Origin: Candidatus Latescibacterota bacterium | GTDB taxonomy: Bacteria > Latescibacterota > UBA2968 | NCBI GenBank assembly: GCA_021295695.1 | Contig: JAGWBW010000006.1 | Coordinates: forward strand, 4,483 to 68,482 | Reading direction: 5' to 3' | DNA: 64,000 bases | Shown: piece by piece, positions 19,570 through 27,142 of the stretch | Numbering within the stretch: position 1 is the first letter of the stretch | How the letters are laid out: the number at the start of each line of letters is the position of its first letter | Position numbers and translations under genes: made by a program | Notes under the pieces: model-generated | Told to the model about the DNA's origin: nothing | The model's database searches: none | Seen by the model: the letters and a program-made list of their open reading frames with translations, nothing else

Positions 19570-20619
19570 TTATACCTGCCGCTCGCGCAACCCGGGCAGC
19601 GGTAACCGTGGGGCTGCATTCAAATTGCCCCCGGCAACTTCGCCTCGGGACAAGCGAAAAGCACCTGCGCCAGCAATCATCGCCGCATTGTCTGTACACA
19701 GAGGCGTAGGCGGATAAAACACACCCATCCCGAGTTTGGAAGCACCATCATCGAGTTGTGCCCGCAGCGCACGATTGGCGGCTACACCACCCGAAAGCAA
19801 TATCTGCTTTGCGCCTACTTCCCGCGCCGCTCTGAGTGTCTTATTCACCAGCACATCGACCACAGCCGCCTGGAAACTCGCCGCAATATTTGCTCGGATA
19901 GCTTCGAGGTTTTCTACGGCGAGATCGCGAATTCGATAGAGTACAGATGTTTTTAACCCACTAAAACTAAAATCAAATCCCGGATCGTTTATTAACGCAC
20001 GCGGAAAATCAAAGGCATTGGGATTCCCTTCTTCGGCAAGCATCGAAATGCGCGGTCCGCCCATGGTGACCTCGCCCTCGCGCAATAGCCCAAGTATTTT
20101 AGCCACTTTATCAAATGCTTCACCTGCTGCATCGTCGCGCGTGCGCCCCCAGCGCTCGTAATTGCCCCACGCACAGACATAAATCAATTCCGTATGTCCT
20201 CCTGAAGCCACCAGCGCCATAAAAGGCGGCACCAGGTCGGGATGCGCCATACTACCTGCAAATAAATGTCCTTCGATGTGATGCACGCCCACAAGGGGCA
20301 ACCCCGAACCCAGTGCAAGCCCTTTGCTCACAGAAATGCCTACCAGCAGACAGCCCACCAGACCGGGGCCCTGTGTCACAGCAATACCACCTAAATCGCC
20401 CAGTTCTAAATCGGCTTCTGAAAGTGCCTGATCAACGACGGGCAGGAGTGTCCGTATGTGGTTGCGAGATGCCAACTCGGGTACCACGCCGCCGTAGAGG
20501 CTGTGTTCTGTTTGGGAAAAAATTGTGTTGGAATAGATATGCCCATCAGCTACCACAGCAGCGGCAGTTTCGTCGCAGGATGTTTCAATACCTAAAATGG
20601 GCCGATCAAAAATGCTCAT
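19570..20619 (-). CDS. tsaD: tRNA N6-threonylcarbamoyladenosine transferase TsaD
   Basis: The Kae1/TsaD subunit that transfers threonylcarbamoyl to A37 of ANN-decoding tRNAs. The 349-residue ASKHA-fold protein starts with LGIETSCDETAAAVV (9-23) and carries the metal-binding HIEGH (114-118), the glycine loops VASGGHTELIY and LSGGVAANRALR, and CTDNAAMIAGAG at the C-terminal end. Length is normal. It heads a three-gene cluster with the VWA and lamin-tail proteins. That linkage has no obvious functional meaning. Confidence 0.97.
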   Translation of the reverse strand: MSIFDRPILGIETSCDETAAAVVADGHIYSNTIFSQTEHSLYGGVVPELASRNHIRTLLPVVDQALSEADLELGDLGGIAVTQGPGLVGCLLVGISVSKGLALGSGLPLVGVHHIEGHLFAGSMAHPDLVPPFMALVASGGHTELIYVCAWGNYERWGRTRDDAAGEAFDKVAKILGLLREGEVTMGGPRISMLAEEGNPNAFDFPRALINDPGFDFSFSGLKTSVLYRIRDLAVENLEAIRANIAASFQAAVVDVLVNKTLRAAREVGAKQILLSGGVAANRALRAQLDDGASKLGMGVFYPPTPLCTDNAAMIAGAGAFRLSRGEVAGGNLNAAPRLPLPGLRERQV

Positions 20620-20742
20620 AAGTATGTATTAGCTGTTGGGAAAATGAGGGGAGTGAATCAACAGGCAAAGGGGAATAATAAAGAAACCGGTGCCACCCTT
20701 TTGGGAGAAGGAGAAAACGGCAAACCGGTAAGGGGAAAACAA

Positions 20743-20774
20743 CCATTTCGGCGAGGTATTTCCCACCGAAATGG
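20743..20774 (-). terminator. Intrinsic terminator of the zinc-ribbon gene
   Basis: A perfect 9-bp stem (CCATTTCGG 20743-20751 with CCGAAATGG 20766-20774) is followed on the minus strand by TTGTTTTCCCC. It lies just past the stop codon of the small zinc-ribbon gene and before tsaD. Confidence 0.7.
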
Positions 20775-20779
20775 CAGCG

Positions 20780-20971
20780 CTACTTGTAGGACTCGGTAAT
20801 ATTCCGACCCGTGCTAATTTCACCGTTGTCAATCCGCAAATTAAACCCGCAGCTGGGATTGTTGCATACCCATGCTTTGTACATGATAGATGCCCCCTCG
20901 CGCCCATAATCCGACAGCGGTAGCAAAATACCCGAGTTGCACTTCAAACACTGTGGAAACGCTTGCTCCAT
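20780..20971 (-). CDS. Small zinc-ribbon protein, uncharacterised
   Basis: A 63-residue protein with two Cys pairs, CLKC near residue 8 and CNNPSC near residue 36, spaced as in a zinc ribbon; the stretch SIMYKAWVCNNPSCGFN looks like a small DNA/RNA- or protein-binding knuckle. No named family is recognised. A very strong ribosome site (AGGAGGGTG) precedes the ATG, and the gene has its own promoter, a structured leader and a terminator. It is therefore likely to be real and separately expressed despite its size. Confidence 0.75.
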   Translation of the reverse strand: MEQAFPQCLKCNSGILLPLSDYGREGASIMYKAWVCNNPSCGFNLRIDNGEISTGRNITESYK

Positions 20972-21001
20972 AACACCCTCCTCTTATCCACCGGCGTCGT
21001 T

Positions 21002-21056
21002 AAAAAACCCCGCCATGCACACAACCCTTTCGGCCACAAACAGGGCTGATCATGGC
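21002..21056 (-). promoter_or_regulatory. Structured leader with terminator-like hairpin upstream of the zinc-ribbon gene
   Basis: On the minus strand GCCATG (21056-21051) pairs with CATGGC (21017-21012), enclosing a second stem AGCCCT/AGGGTT (21047-21042 with 21028-21023). The structure is followed directly by GGGGTTTTTT. This is the layout of an attenuator about 40 bases before the start codon. No known riboswitch consensus was recognised. Confidence 0.5.
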
Positions 21057-21076
21057 CAAGGGATAAATTTGAAGGT

Positions 21077-21104
21077 AATGTAACAAACTTATGTACAAAG
21101 TCAA
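21077..21104 (-). promoter_or_regulatory. Putative sigma-70 promoter for the zinc-ribbon gene
   Basis: On the minus strand -35 TTGACT (21104-21099), a 16-bp spacer and -10 TACATT (21082-21077) sit about 105 bases before the start codon and ahead of the structured leader. Confidence 0.5.
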
Positions 21105-21148
21105 CTTGTTTTATCCTATTTCCCCGTAATTATCCCGCGCCAAAGCAA

Positions 21149-21177
21149 TTGACAAGTGCATTTTTTCGGTTTATTTT
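21149..21177 (+). promoter_or_regulatory. Putative sigma-70 promoter for the NhaC-type antiporter
   Basis: A consensus -35 TTGACA (21149-21154), a 17-bp spacer and -10 TATTTT (21172-21177) lie 48 bases upstream of the start codon. Confidence 0.7.
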
Positions 21178-21225
21178 AGTGCGCCTTCTCCCCGTGTTTT
21201 TCACCTCTTATTCCGGAGGAAGTAT

Positions 21226-22950
21226 ATGCCCACAGGTATTCGCAACTTTGTCATTTTTGCTATCGCCATAATCGTATCGTGGATCGTGGGGTCAAGTGTG
21301 CCTCCCACCTGGACCGTTGAGCAGATCACCTTACACGCGCTCACGGACGACAGCGGCAATTTGTATTACACCTACAGAGGTAAACCCGCCTATTTCGATG
21401 CGGTGCCGATTGAACAAGCGGAACTCAATCCCTCAAGAATACACGGCTCGAATGAAACGCCTCCCATCAAAGAAGAATTTGTCTCATTCGTGGAAAATGG
21501 AGAAACAAAATATAAACAACTCCTTGCAAAACACCACTGGGGCTACTGGTCATTGCTGCCCGCGATAGTGGCCGTGCTCTTGTGCTGGATTACCAAAGAA
21601 CCCGTCACAGCTCTGTTGGGCGGTATTATTTCGGGCGCGCTTATTTTAACGCGATATGACTTTACAGGCGAGGTCTTAATCCCATCATTGGCGACTTCAA
21701 ATGCCGCGAGTATCTTATTGCTCTATTTGTGGCTCCTGGGCGGGCTTATGGGGATATGGTCGCGCACGGGTGCAGCGCAAGCTTTTGCCGAATTTATGAC
21801 TGTGCGTTTTGTGCGCGGTCCCAAGAGTGCCAAGCTCGTCGCCTGGATGCTCGGTGTCATTTTCTTTCAGGGTGGTACCGTCAGTACGGTGCTGGTCGGC
21901 ACAACTGTCAAACCCATTGCCGATAAGGAAAAAATCAGCCACGAGGAACTTGCGTACATCGTCGATTCGACCGCTTCACCAATTGCTTCACAACTCGCTT
22001 TCAACGCCTGGCCCGGCTATGTTCAGGCTTTTATCTTTGTCGCTGGCGTCAGCTTTTTAGCTACCGAAGCAGACCGCCTTCTTTTCTTCTTCAAAAGTGT
22101 CCCTTTCTGTTTTTACGCGATTTTCGCCGTGCTGGGCACATTCCTGCTCAGTATTGAAAAACCCCTCTTTTTGGGCAAGCAGCTCAAGGATGCTATGAAT
22201 CGCTCTCGGGAGACGGGACAACTCGACGCCGAAGATGCCGATCCTTTGAGTGCCAAAGAACTGCAGGGAAGCAATGTGCCCGAAGGTTACACGCCGCATG
22301 TCCTCGAATTCTTCCTGCCTCTGGGCGCGCTCATCGCTATTGCTATCGGGACTTTTATCACCAGCGGATCCCCCAATGTACAATGGGCTTTTGGCATCGC
22401 GCTGCTATTAGCCGTGGGTATGGCTTTGGCCAAGGGTATGTCGCTCAAAGATATTGTCGCGGGCTTTCACGATGGTCTCAAAGGCGTGGTACTCGGCTCG
22501 GTTATTCTCTTGCTCGCCATCACTATTGGTGGGATCAGCAAGGAAACGGGTGGCGGCATCTTTTTGGTTGAGCAACTCGGGGATAGCATCCCCTACTTCA
22601 TTTTGCCGGTTTTGCTCCAAATTCTCACGATGGCGATTGCCTTTTCCACAGGTACGAGTTGGGGCACGTATGCGGTGGCTTTCCCGCTGGCTATGCCACT
22701 GGCCTGGGCGGTTGCCACGGCAAATGGTCTTTCACACCCCGAACTTTTTATGACGCTGTGTTTTGCCGCTGTTATAGATGGTAGCGTTTACGGCGATCAG
22801 TGCTCGCCCATTTCAGATACTACGGTGCTCAGTTCTATGTGTACGGGTTGCGATCTGATGGATCACGTCAAAACGCAAATTCCACAAGCCTCTATCGCCG
22901 CTGGTCTGGCTGCAATCTGCTGGACTGCCGTCGCTTTCTTCACAGCGTAA
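21226..22950 (+). CDS. NhaC-family Na+/H+ antiporter
   Basis: A polytopic inner-membrane transporter of 574 residues in the NhaC (ion transporter superfamily) fold, which exchanges Na+ for H+ or a substrate for Na+. About 11-12 hydrophobic segments are seen. Helix 1 (7-27) is followed by an extracytoplasmic insert of about 80 residues (30-105) before the canonical core, which begins [19 protein letters not shown]. Conserved family sequence includes [17 protein letters not shown] and [21 protein letters not shown] near the C-terminus. The start has GGAGGAAG seven bases upstream. A 30-codon membrane peptide follows at 41 bases. Substrate specificity is not readable. Confidence 0.9.
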   Translation: MPTGIRNFVIFAIAIIVSWIVGSSVPPTWTVEQITLHALTDDSGNLYYTYRGKPAYFDAVPIEQAELNPSRIHGSNETPPIKEEFVSFVENGETKYKQLLAKHHWGYWSLLPAIVAVLLCWITKEPVTALLGGIISGALILTRYDFTGEVLIPSLATSNAASILLLYLWLLGGLMGIWSRTGAAQAFAEFMTVRFVRGPKSAKLVAWMLGVIFFQGGTVSTVLVGTTVKPIADKEKISHEELAYIVDSTASPIASQLAFNAWPGYVQAFIFVAGVSFLATEADRLLFFFKSVPFCFYAIFAVLGTFLLSIEKPLFLGKQLKDAMNRSRETGQLDAEDADPLSAKELQGSNVPEGYTPHVLEFFLPLGALIAIAIGTFITSGSPNVQWAFGIALLLAVGMALAKGMSLKDIVAGFHDGLKGVVLGSVILLLAITIGGISKETGGGIFLVEQLGDSIPYFILPVLLQILTMAIAFSTGTSWGTYAVAFPLAMPLAWAVATANGLSHPELFMTLCFAAVIDGSVYGDQCSPISDTTVLSSMCTGCDLMDHVKTQIPQASIAAGLAAICWTAVAFFTA

Positions 22951-22991
22951 TGGGATTCTCTATAATACATTAAGCCAAAAGGAGGCACACA

Positions 22992-23084
22992 ATGCCTGTT
23001 GGAATGATTCTGTTTTTGACATTTATAGTGACTCTGTTCATCATTGGTTTCATCGTTATTTCTTCTGAGCACAAATCGAACTGA
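22992..23084 (+). CDS. 30-residue single-span membrane peptide
   Basis: A 30-codon ORF begins with ATG nine bases after AAAGGAGG, one of the strongest ribosome sites in the window. The peptide is almost one hydrophobic helix (GMILFLTFIVTLFIIGFIV) with a short polar C-terminal tail (SSEHKSN). It lies 41 bases after the antiporter and before their shared terminator, so it is probably co-transcribed. By analogy with MetS and other small transporter subunits it may be an accessory subunit of the antiporter. This is inference; no family is recognised. Confidence 0.7.
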   Translation: MPVGMILFLTFIVTLFIIGFIVISSEHKSN

Positions 23085-23136
23085 CAATTCCAGTGATGAA
23101 TCGCCTTTTTCACGCCGCATTGCAAAAAGCATAAAA

Positions 23137-23165
23137 AAACCGCAGGACTTAAAATGTCCTGCGGT
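23137..23165. terminator. Bidirectional intrinsic terminator between the antiporter unit and moaE
   Basis: An 11-bp perfect stem (AACCGCAGGAC 23137-23147 with GTCCTGCGGTT 23155-23165), a 7-nt loop, an A-run on the left and a T-rich right flank serve the converging transcripts from both sides. Confidence 0.9.
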
Positions 23166-23180
23166 TCGCGTTTGTATTTT

Positions 23181-23624
23181 TTAGCGCGAAGCCAGAGCAG
23201 ATGGATCACCCTCGATCCAGGCTTCACCCCCGTCTGTCCACACTTCTTTTTTCCAAATAGGCACGGTCTGTTTTAACCGATCAATCGCGTAGTGACACGC
23301 TTCTAGAGACGCTTTGCGATGCGGAGAAGAAATTGCGATTAGGACGCTGATTTCCCCAATTTCCAACCGGCCTACGCGGTGCAATATCCCCACGCAATCC
23401 ACCTCCCACTTTTCTTTTATCTCATCTCCAATTTCACGCATTTTCTTTTTGGCCATGTCTCTATACGCATCATAGACCAGATAGGAGGTTCCGCGCCCTT
23501 TTGTATTGTCTCGCACCACGCCTGCAAATGTGGTTACTGCGCCGTCCGAATCTGCCAGTACCGCATTGTACAACGCATCTGGTGTTATTTTTTTCTCCTG
23601 GATTTTATACACATCGTCAGCCAT
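23181..23624 (-). CDS. moaE: Molybdopterin synthase catalytic subunit MoaE
   Basis: The large subunit of molybdopterin synthase, which inserts two sulfurs from MoaD thiocarboxylate into precursor Z. The 147-residue protein contains GAVTTFAGVVRDNTKGR, the conserved HRVGRLEIGEISVLIAISSPHR and the catalytic lysine region VPIWKKEVW. It is the last gene of a minus-strand operon, 33 bases after moaD. No moaA, moaC or mogA is visible, so the rest of the pathway must lie elsewhere. Confidence 0.95.
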   Translation of the reverse strand: MADDVYKIQEKKITPDALYNAVLADSDGAVTTFAGVVRDNTKGRGTSYLVYDAYRDMAKKKMREIGDEIKEKWEVDCVGILHRVGRLEIGEISVLIAISSPHRKASLEACHYAIDRLKQTVPIWKKEVWTDGGEAWIEGDPSALASR

Positions 23625-23657
23625 AATAATTTCCCCTAAAGACGAATGGACAGGTCC

Positions 23658-23903
23658 CTATCCACCACTCACAGGCGGGATAAATGCCACCTCGTCGCCA
23701 TCTTGAAGTACCGCATCCCGTTCCACATACGCCTGATTGACCGATACCATCAAACTCGGTGCCATGTCTGTAAATCGCGCCTGTTCCGATGCGAGCTTTG
23801 ATATCAAAGCTGTTATTGTCGCGCCGTCTGGTAGTGTCATTTCCCGCTCACCGGTGCCAATCAAATCGCGACAAGATGCAAAAAAGAGTACTTTGATATT
23901 CAA
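23658..23903 (-). CDS. moaD: Molybdopterin synthase sulfur-carrier subunit MoaD
   Basis: An 81-residue ubiquitin-fold sulfur carrier. The C-terminus ends in the required Gly-Gly (IPPVSGG), which is adenylated and converted to a thiocarboxylate. The N-terminus IKVLFFASCRDLIG and the internal DGDEVAFIPPVSGG are textbook MoaD. It sits directly upstream of moaE with short spacing, as in most genomes. Confidence 0.94.
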   Translation of the reverse strand: MNIKVLFFASCRDLIGTGEREMTLPDGATITALISKLASEQARFTDMAPSLMVSVNQAYVERDAVLQDGDEVAFIPPVSGG

Positions 23904-23929
23904 TTTTCACTCCACAAGAGACGATTTTT

Positions 23930-24876
23930 TTAATTTTTTCTAAGTCTTGGATTGTCTTGAATACCCACTTTACGACCGCGTTTGGCGATGGGTGTGCCAT
24001 TGATTTCTTTAATATCTGCCGTAAAATCAATTGGCGATGCGCCGCTGATCGCGCTGCCCACGCCAAAACCGGCAATTGGACACTCCAACCGCACAAATTC
24101 TGAAATCCGCTCGGGCGTTAACCCACCACTTACAAAAATACCTACCTGGTCAAAGCCCGCGCTATCCAATGCTCTGCGCACGCGCCAGACCAGATCGGGT
24201 GTGACCCCACCCAATTCCGAGGGTGTATCCAGGCGGACGCCCCACAATCGCCCGGCCATTGCACGCGCGACGCGTACGCTTTCTTCGGCTTCGTCGCGAA
24301 ATGTATCCACCAGTACAATACGCCGCACGGAATCGGGCATGTGGGTATCAAAAGCCAGGGCAGCGGTTACTGTATCGCCGTAAATCAACATCAAAGTGTG
24401 TGGCATGGTGCCCGATGCTTTTTGATCGGATAGGGCAGCGCCTGCCGGTGTTGCACAGCCAGCACATCCCCCGATCAATGCGGCGTATTCCATGCGGTCT
24501 GATATGGCGGGATGGACATGCCGCGCGCCAAAACTGATCACGGGAATCTCTCCCGCTGCCTCCACACAGGCGCGCGCCGCAGTGGCCCAACCGCTGCCAT
24601 GTGCGAGCGTACCCAGCAATGCCGTTTCAAAAATTCCGATAGCGCAATAATCTGCGTGAAGACGCAATACCACTTCTTTGCGCGCCATTGGTGATCCTTC
24701 ATCCAGCGACCAAATCTCTGTTTCAGGACCTCGCGGATGCCGCACAAGAGGCCATCGGCATTGGAAAATACCTCCATAACTACCGATGGGTTGCGGTTCT
24801 CGGCTTTAAGTACTTCGAGGGTATTTAGAAAATACTGATCTGCCCGGTGTCTGTCCAGGAATGGAATGTCGTTCAT
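23930..24876 (-). pseudogene. Nicotinate phosphoribosyltransferase, disrupted by a -1 frameshift
   Basis: The enzyme joins nicotinate (or nicotinamide) to PRPP to give the mononucleotide for NAD synthesis. The first ~50 codons (24876 to about 24727: FLNTLEVLKAENRNPSVVMEV ... GIREVLK) are in one frame. The rest (TEIWSLDEGSPMARKEVVLR onward to 23930) is in another. Adding one A to the AAA run at 24721-24723 joins them as LKTEIWSLDEG, the expected family sequence. So either one base is missing in the assembly or the gene is newly broken. The catalytic half, including GTLAHGSGWATAA and FVSGGLTPERI, is otherwise well kept. At about 315 residues it is also shorter than PncB. Confidence 0.82.
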
Positions 24877-24903
24877 ATCGAGAAATATTGAGGAAGTGAA
24901 CTT

Positions 24904-25737
24904 CTACAACAATGGATGGGCACCCACACTTTCTTTTATCGCATCCAAAAATGTCGAAGGCACCGGAACAGTCCCTATCACGGCTTGCCCACGACCATCG
25001 CCGTGGCAATCTGATCCGCCCGTTGTGAGCAAGCCGTAGCGTTTTGCCATATCTGAATAGCGACGCACATCCGAGCGGTCGTGTTTGATATGCATCACTT
25101 CTATACCGTCCAATCCCTGTTTGATCAGGTCGGGAATCAGAGCGTCGCGGCGGTATAAGACGGGATGTGCCAGACTTGCCAGCCCACCAGCCGCGTGAAT
25201 GATTTCTACCGCTTCGCGCGGCGTCAATACAAATTTGGGTTGATACGCAGGTTTGCCATATCCAAGATATTTTTGGAATGCGTGGTCGTGTGAAAAGACA
25301 AATCCCTCTTCGACCAGTACGTCCGCTACATGGGGGCGTCCGATAGCAGCGTCGCCCGCTTTGTGTAACACATGTGCCATTGTGATTCGCACACCCAGGC
25401 GATTGAGTCGGGCCACTATTTTTTCAGCGCGATTGCGCCGTGCATCTTGAAATTTCTGCAGATACGCCAGCAAATCCGAATTTGCAGGGTCGATAAAATA
25501 GCCCAAAATGTGGATGTCCATGCCGGCTTCATGCGCACTCAACTCGGTGCCGGGAATTACTTCTACACCAATATCCCGACCGATATTCTGAGCCTCTTGC
25601 ACGCCAGCAACCGAATCGTGATCCGTCAGACTGATGGCTGATAGTCCCAGTTTGGCTGCTCGCTGAACAACCTGTGTTGGAGAGAAAGAGCCATCCGATT
25701 GTGTCGAATGCAGGTGTAAATCAATATAAGATGCCAT
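24904..25737 (-). CDS. PHP-domain phosphoesterase (YciV/RNase AM-like)
   Basis: A 277-residue polymerase-and-histidinol-phosphatase fold hydrolase. Metal ligands are visible in IDLHLHSTQSDGS (5-17), LTDHDSVAG (37-45), PGTELSAHEAG and the C-terminal TTGGSDCHGDG. Relatives are 3',5'-nucleoside bisphosphate phosphatases and 5'-to-3' exoribonucleases (RNase AM), cytoplasmic and Mn-dependent. It lies 13 bases after def in the minus-strand operon. Confidence 0.88.
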   Translation of the reverse strand: MASYIDLHLHSTQSDGSFSPTQVVQRAAKLGLSAISLTDHDSVAGVQEAQNIGRDIGVEVIPGTELSAHEAGMDIHILGYFIDPANSDLLAYLQKFQDARRNRAEKIVARLNRLGVRITMAHVLHKAGDAAIGRPHVADVLVEEGFVFSHDHAFQKYLGYGKPAYQPKFVLTPREAVEIIHAAGGLASLAHPVLYRRDALIPDLIKQGLDGIEVMHIKHDRSDVRRYSDMAKRYGLLTTGGSDCHGDGRGQAVIGTVPVPSTFLDAIKESVGAHPLL

Positions 25738-25750
25738 AGGAAAGTCAGTG

Positions 25751-26287
25751 CTATACGTATGTCAATCCCGGTGCTTGTATTTTGCCTTCGCGCTGTAGTT
25801 TGCGCAATTGACTGCGCAACAAATTGCGCTTGATCGCGTTGAAATGTTCGAGGATGAGTACGCCATCAAGGTGATCAATTTCGTGCTGAAGTGCTTTGGC
25901 GGCAATGCCATCCAGTGTCATCTCAAATACACTACCATTCTCATTGAGCGCCCGCACCTGCACCTGTGCCGGGCGTTTGACATCTCCAACAATTTCCGGC
26001 AGGCTCAGACAACCTTCTTCGCCAACACATTCACCCTCTGCCCATAAAATTTCCGGGTTGATAAATGCCAGAGGTTCCGACATGGGATCGCGCGGTCTCA
26101 CATCCAGTACCAGAAGTCGCTCTGTAAAGCCCACCTGCTGCGCAGCAAGGCCAACGCCTTCTGCCTCATACATTGTTTCGAACATGTCCTCAACAAGTTG
26201 CCGTACTTCATCGGTTACATCTTGAACGGGCGTTGCTTTTTTTCGCAGCGTTGGACAACCAAATTTTTTTATTTCGAGTAAGGCCAT
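25751..26287 (-). CDS. def: Peptide deformylase
   Basis: Removes the formyl group from nascent N-terminal fMet. All three signature motifs are present in this 178-residue protein: GVGLAAQQVG (44-53), EGCLSLP (91-97, metal ligand C93) and QHEIDHLDG (134-142, ligands H135 and H139, catalytic E136). It is not next to fmt, the usual partner, but between larE and a PHP gene. Confidence 0.96.
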   Translation of the reverse strand: MALLEIKKFGCPTLRKKATPVQDVTDEVRQLVEDMFETMYEAEGVGLAAQQVGFTERLLVLDVRPRDPMSEPLAFINPEILWAEGECVGEEGCLSLPEIVGDVKRPAQVQVRALNENGSVFEMTLDGIAAKALQHEIDHLDGVLILEHFNAIKRNLLRSQLRKLQREGKIQAPGLTYV

Positions 26288-26296
26288 ATTATCTGT

Positions 26297-27127
26297 TTAG
26301 CCCTTCGTCTCTATTTTTAATAACGCTTCATTCAAGCTACCCGTGCGATAGCCCTGAAGATCGAGGGTGACATAGCGATATCCGATATTTTTGAGTTCCT
26401 GAGCCACTGCCTCGTTTGTACCATCTTGAAAAAACCGCGCCAGATCCTGAGGTGGAACTTCTATTCGGGCAATGTCTTCGTGATGCCGAACGCGCACTTG
26501 CGCAAATCCCCGCGCTTTCAAAAATTGTTCAGCGCGATCAATTTTGTGCAATGCTTCCTCTGTGACGGCTGTGCCATAGGGGATTCGAGAAGACAAACAC
26601 GCCGATGCGGGCATGTCCCATGTGGGCAGGTGCCATTGCTTTGACAATGCTCTGACGTCGTCTTTGGTGAATCCCAATTCGACCATTGGCGCGCGAATAC
26701 CCCGGGATTCAGCAGCAGCCATACCTGGACGATAGTCGCCAACATCATCGGCTATCGCGCCGTAAAGTAAATACTCAAACCGTCCTGCATAGTGTTTGAT
26801 TACCTCATCCAGCTTGTCGGCCAACGCACTTTTGCAGTGAAAACACCGATTGGGATCGTTTTTTACGTAATCGGGATTTTCCATCTCTCGGGTATAGACG
26901 ATGTCGAGTTGAATGCCAATTTGATCGGCCAGTACTTGCGCTTTTTCGAGTTCGCCAGATGCATAACTCGCGGAGACCGCAGTTACTGCCAGCGCGTGAT
27001 TCCCCAGAACCCGATGAGCCGCTGCGGCCAAAAACGCGCTATCAACCCCACCCGAAAATGCCACAACCACACTGCTCATTTCTTTGAGCAAAGCATTCAG
27101 TCGTGTGAGTTTTTCATCAAGTGTCAT
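26297..27127 (-). CDS. larE: ATP-dependent sacrificial sulfur transferase LarE
   Basis: A PP-loop enzyme that donates the sulfur of its own cysteine to the nickel-pincer nucleotide of lactate racemase-type enzymes. Of about 276 residues, the PP-loop is AFSGGVDSAFLA (about 24-35). The sacrificial Cys context NRCFHCKSALADKL and the second conserved stretch MPASACLSSRIPYGT are present. The ATG at 27127 has GAGAGG nine bases upstream; the ATG three codons earlier directly abuts that site and is less likely. larB, larC and larA are not seen in the window. Confidence 0.92.
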   Translation of the reverse strand: MTLDEKLTRLNALLKEMSSVVVAFSGGVDSAFLAAAAHRVLGNHALAVTAVSASYASGELEKAQVLADQIGIQLDIVYTREMENPDYVKNDPNRCFHCKSALADKLDEVIKHYAGRFEYLLYGAIADDVGDYRPGMAAAESRGIRAPMVELGFTKDDVRALSKQWHLPTWDMPASACLSSRIPYGTAVTEEALHKIDRAEQFLKARGFAQVRVRHHEDIARIEVPPQDLARFFQDGTNEAVAQELKNIGYRYVTLDLQGYRTGSLNEALLKIETKG

Positions 27128-27142
27128 GTTTTTCATCCTCTC

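Noticed and set aside
24715-24740. Programmed -1 frameshift in the nicotinate phosphoribosyltransferase gene
   Set aside because: The site CTGAAAC is not an X-XXY-YYZ heptamer and no strong downstream stem or pseudoknot was visible; a missing A explains it more simply.
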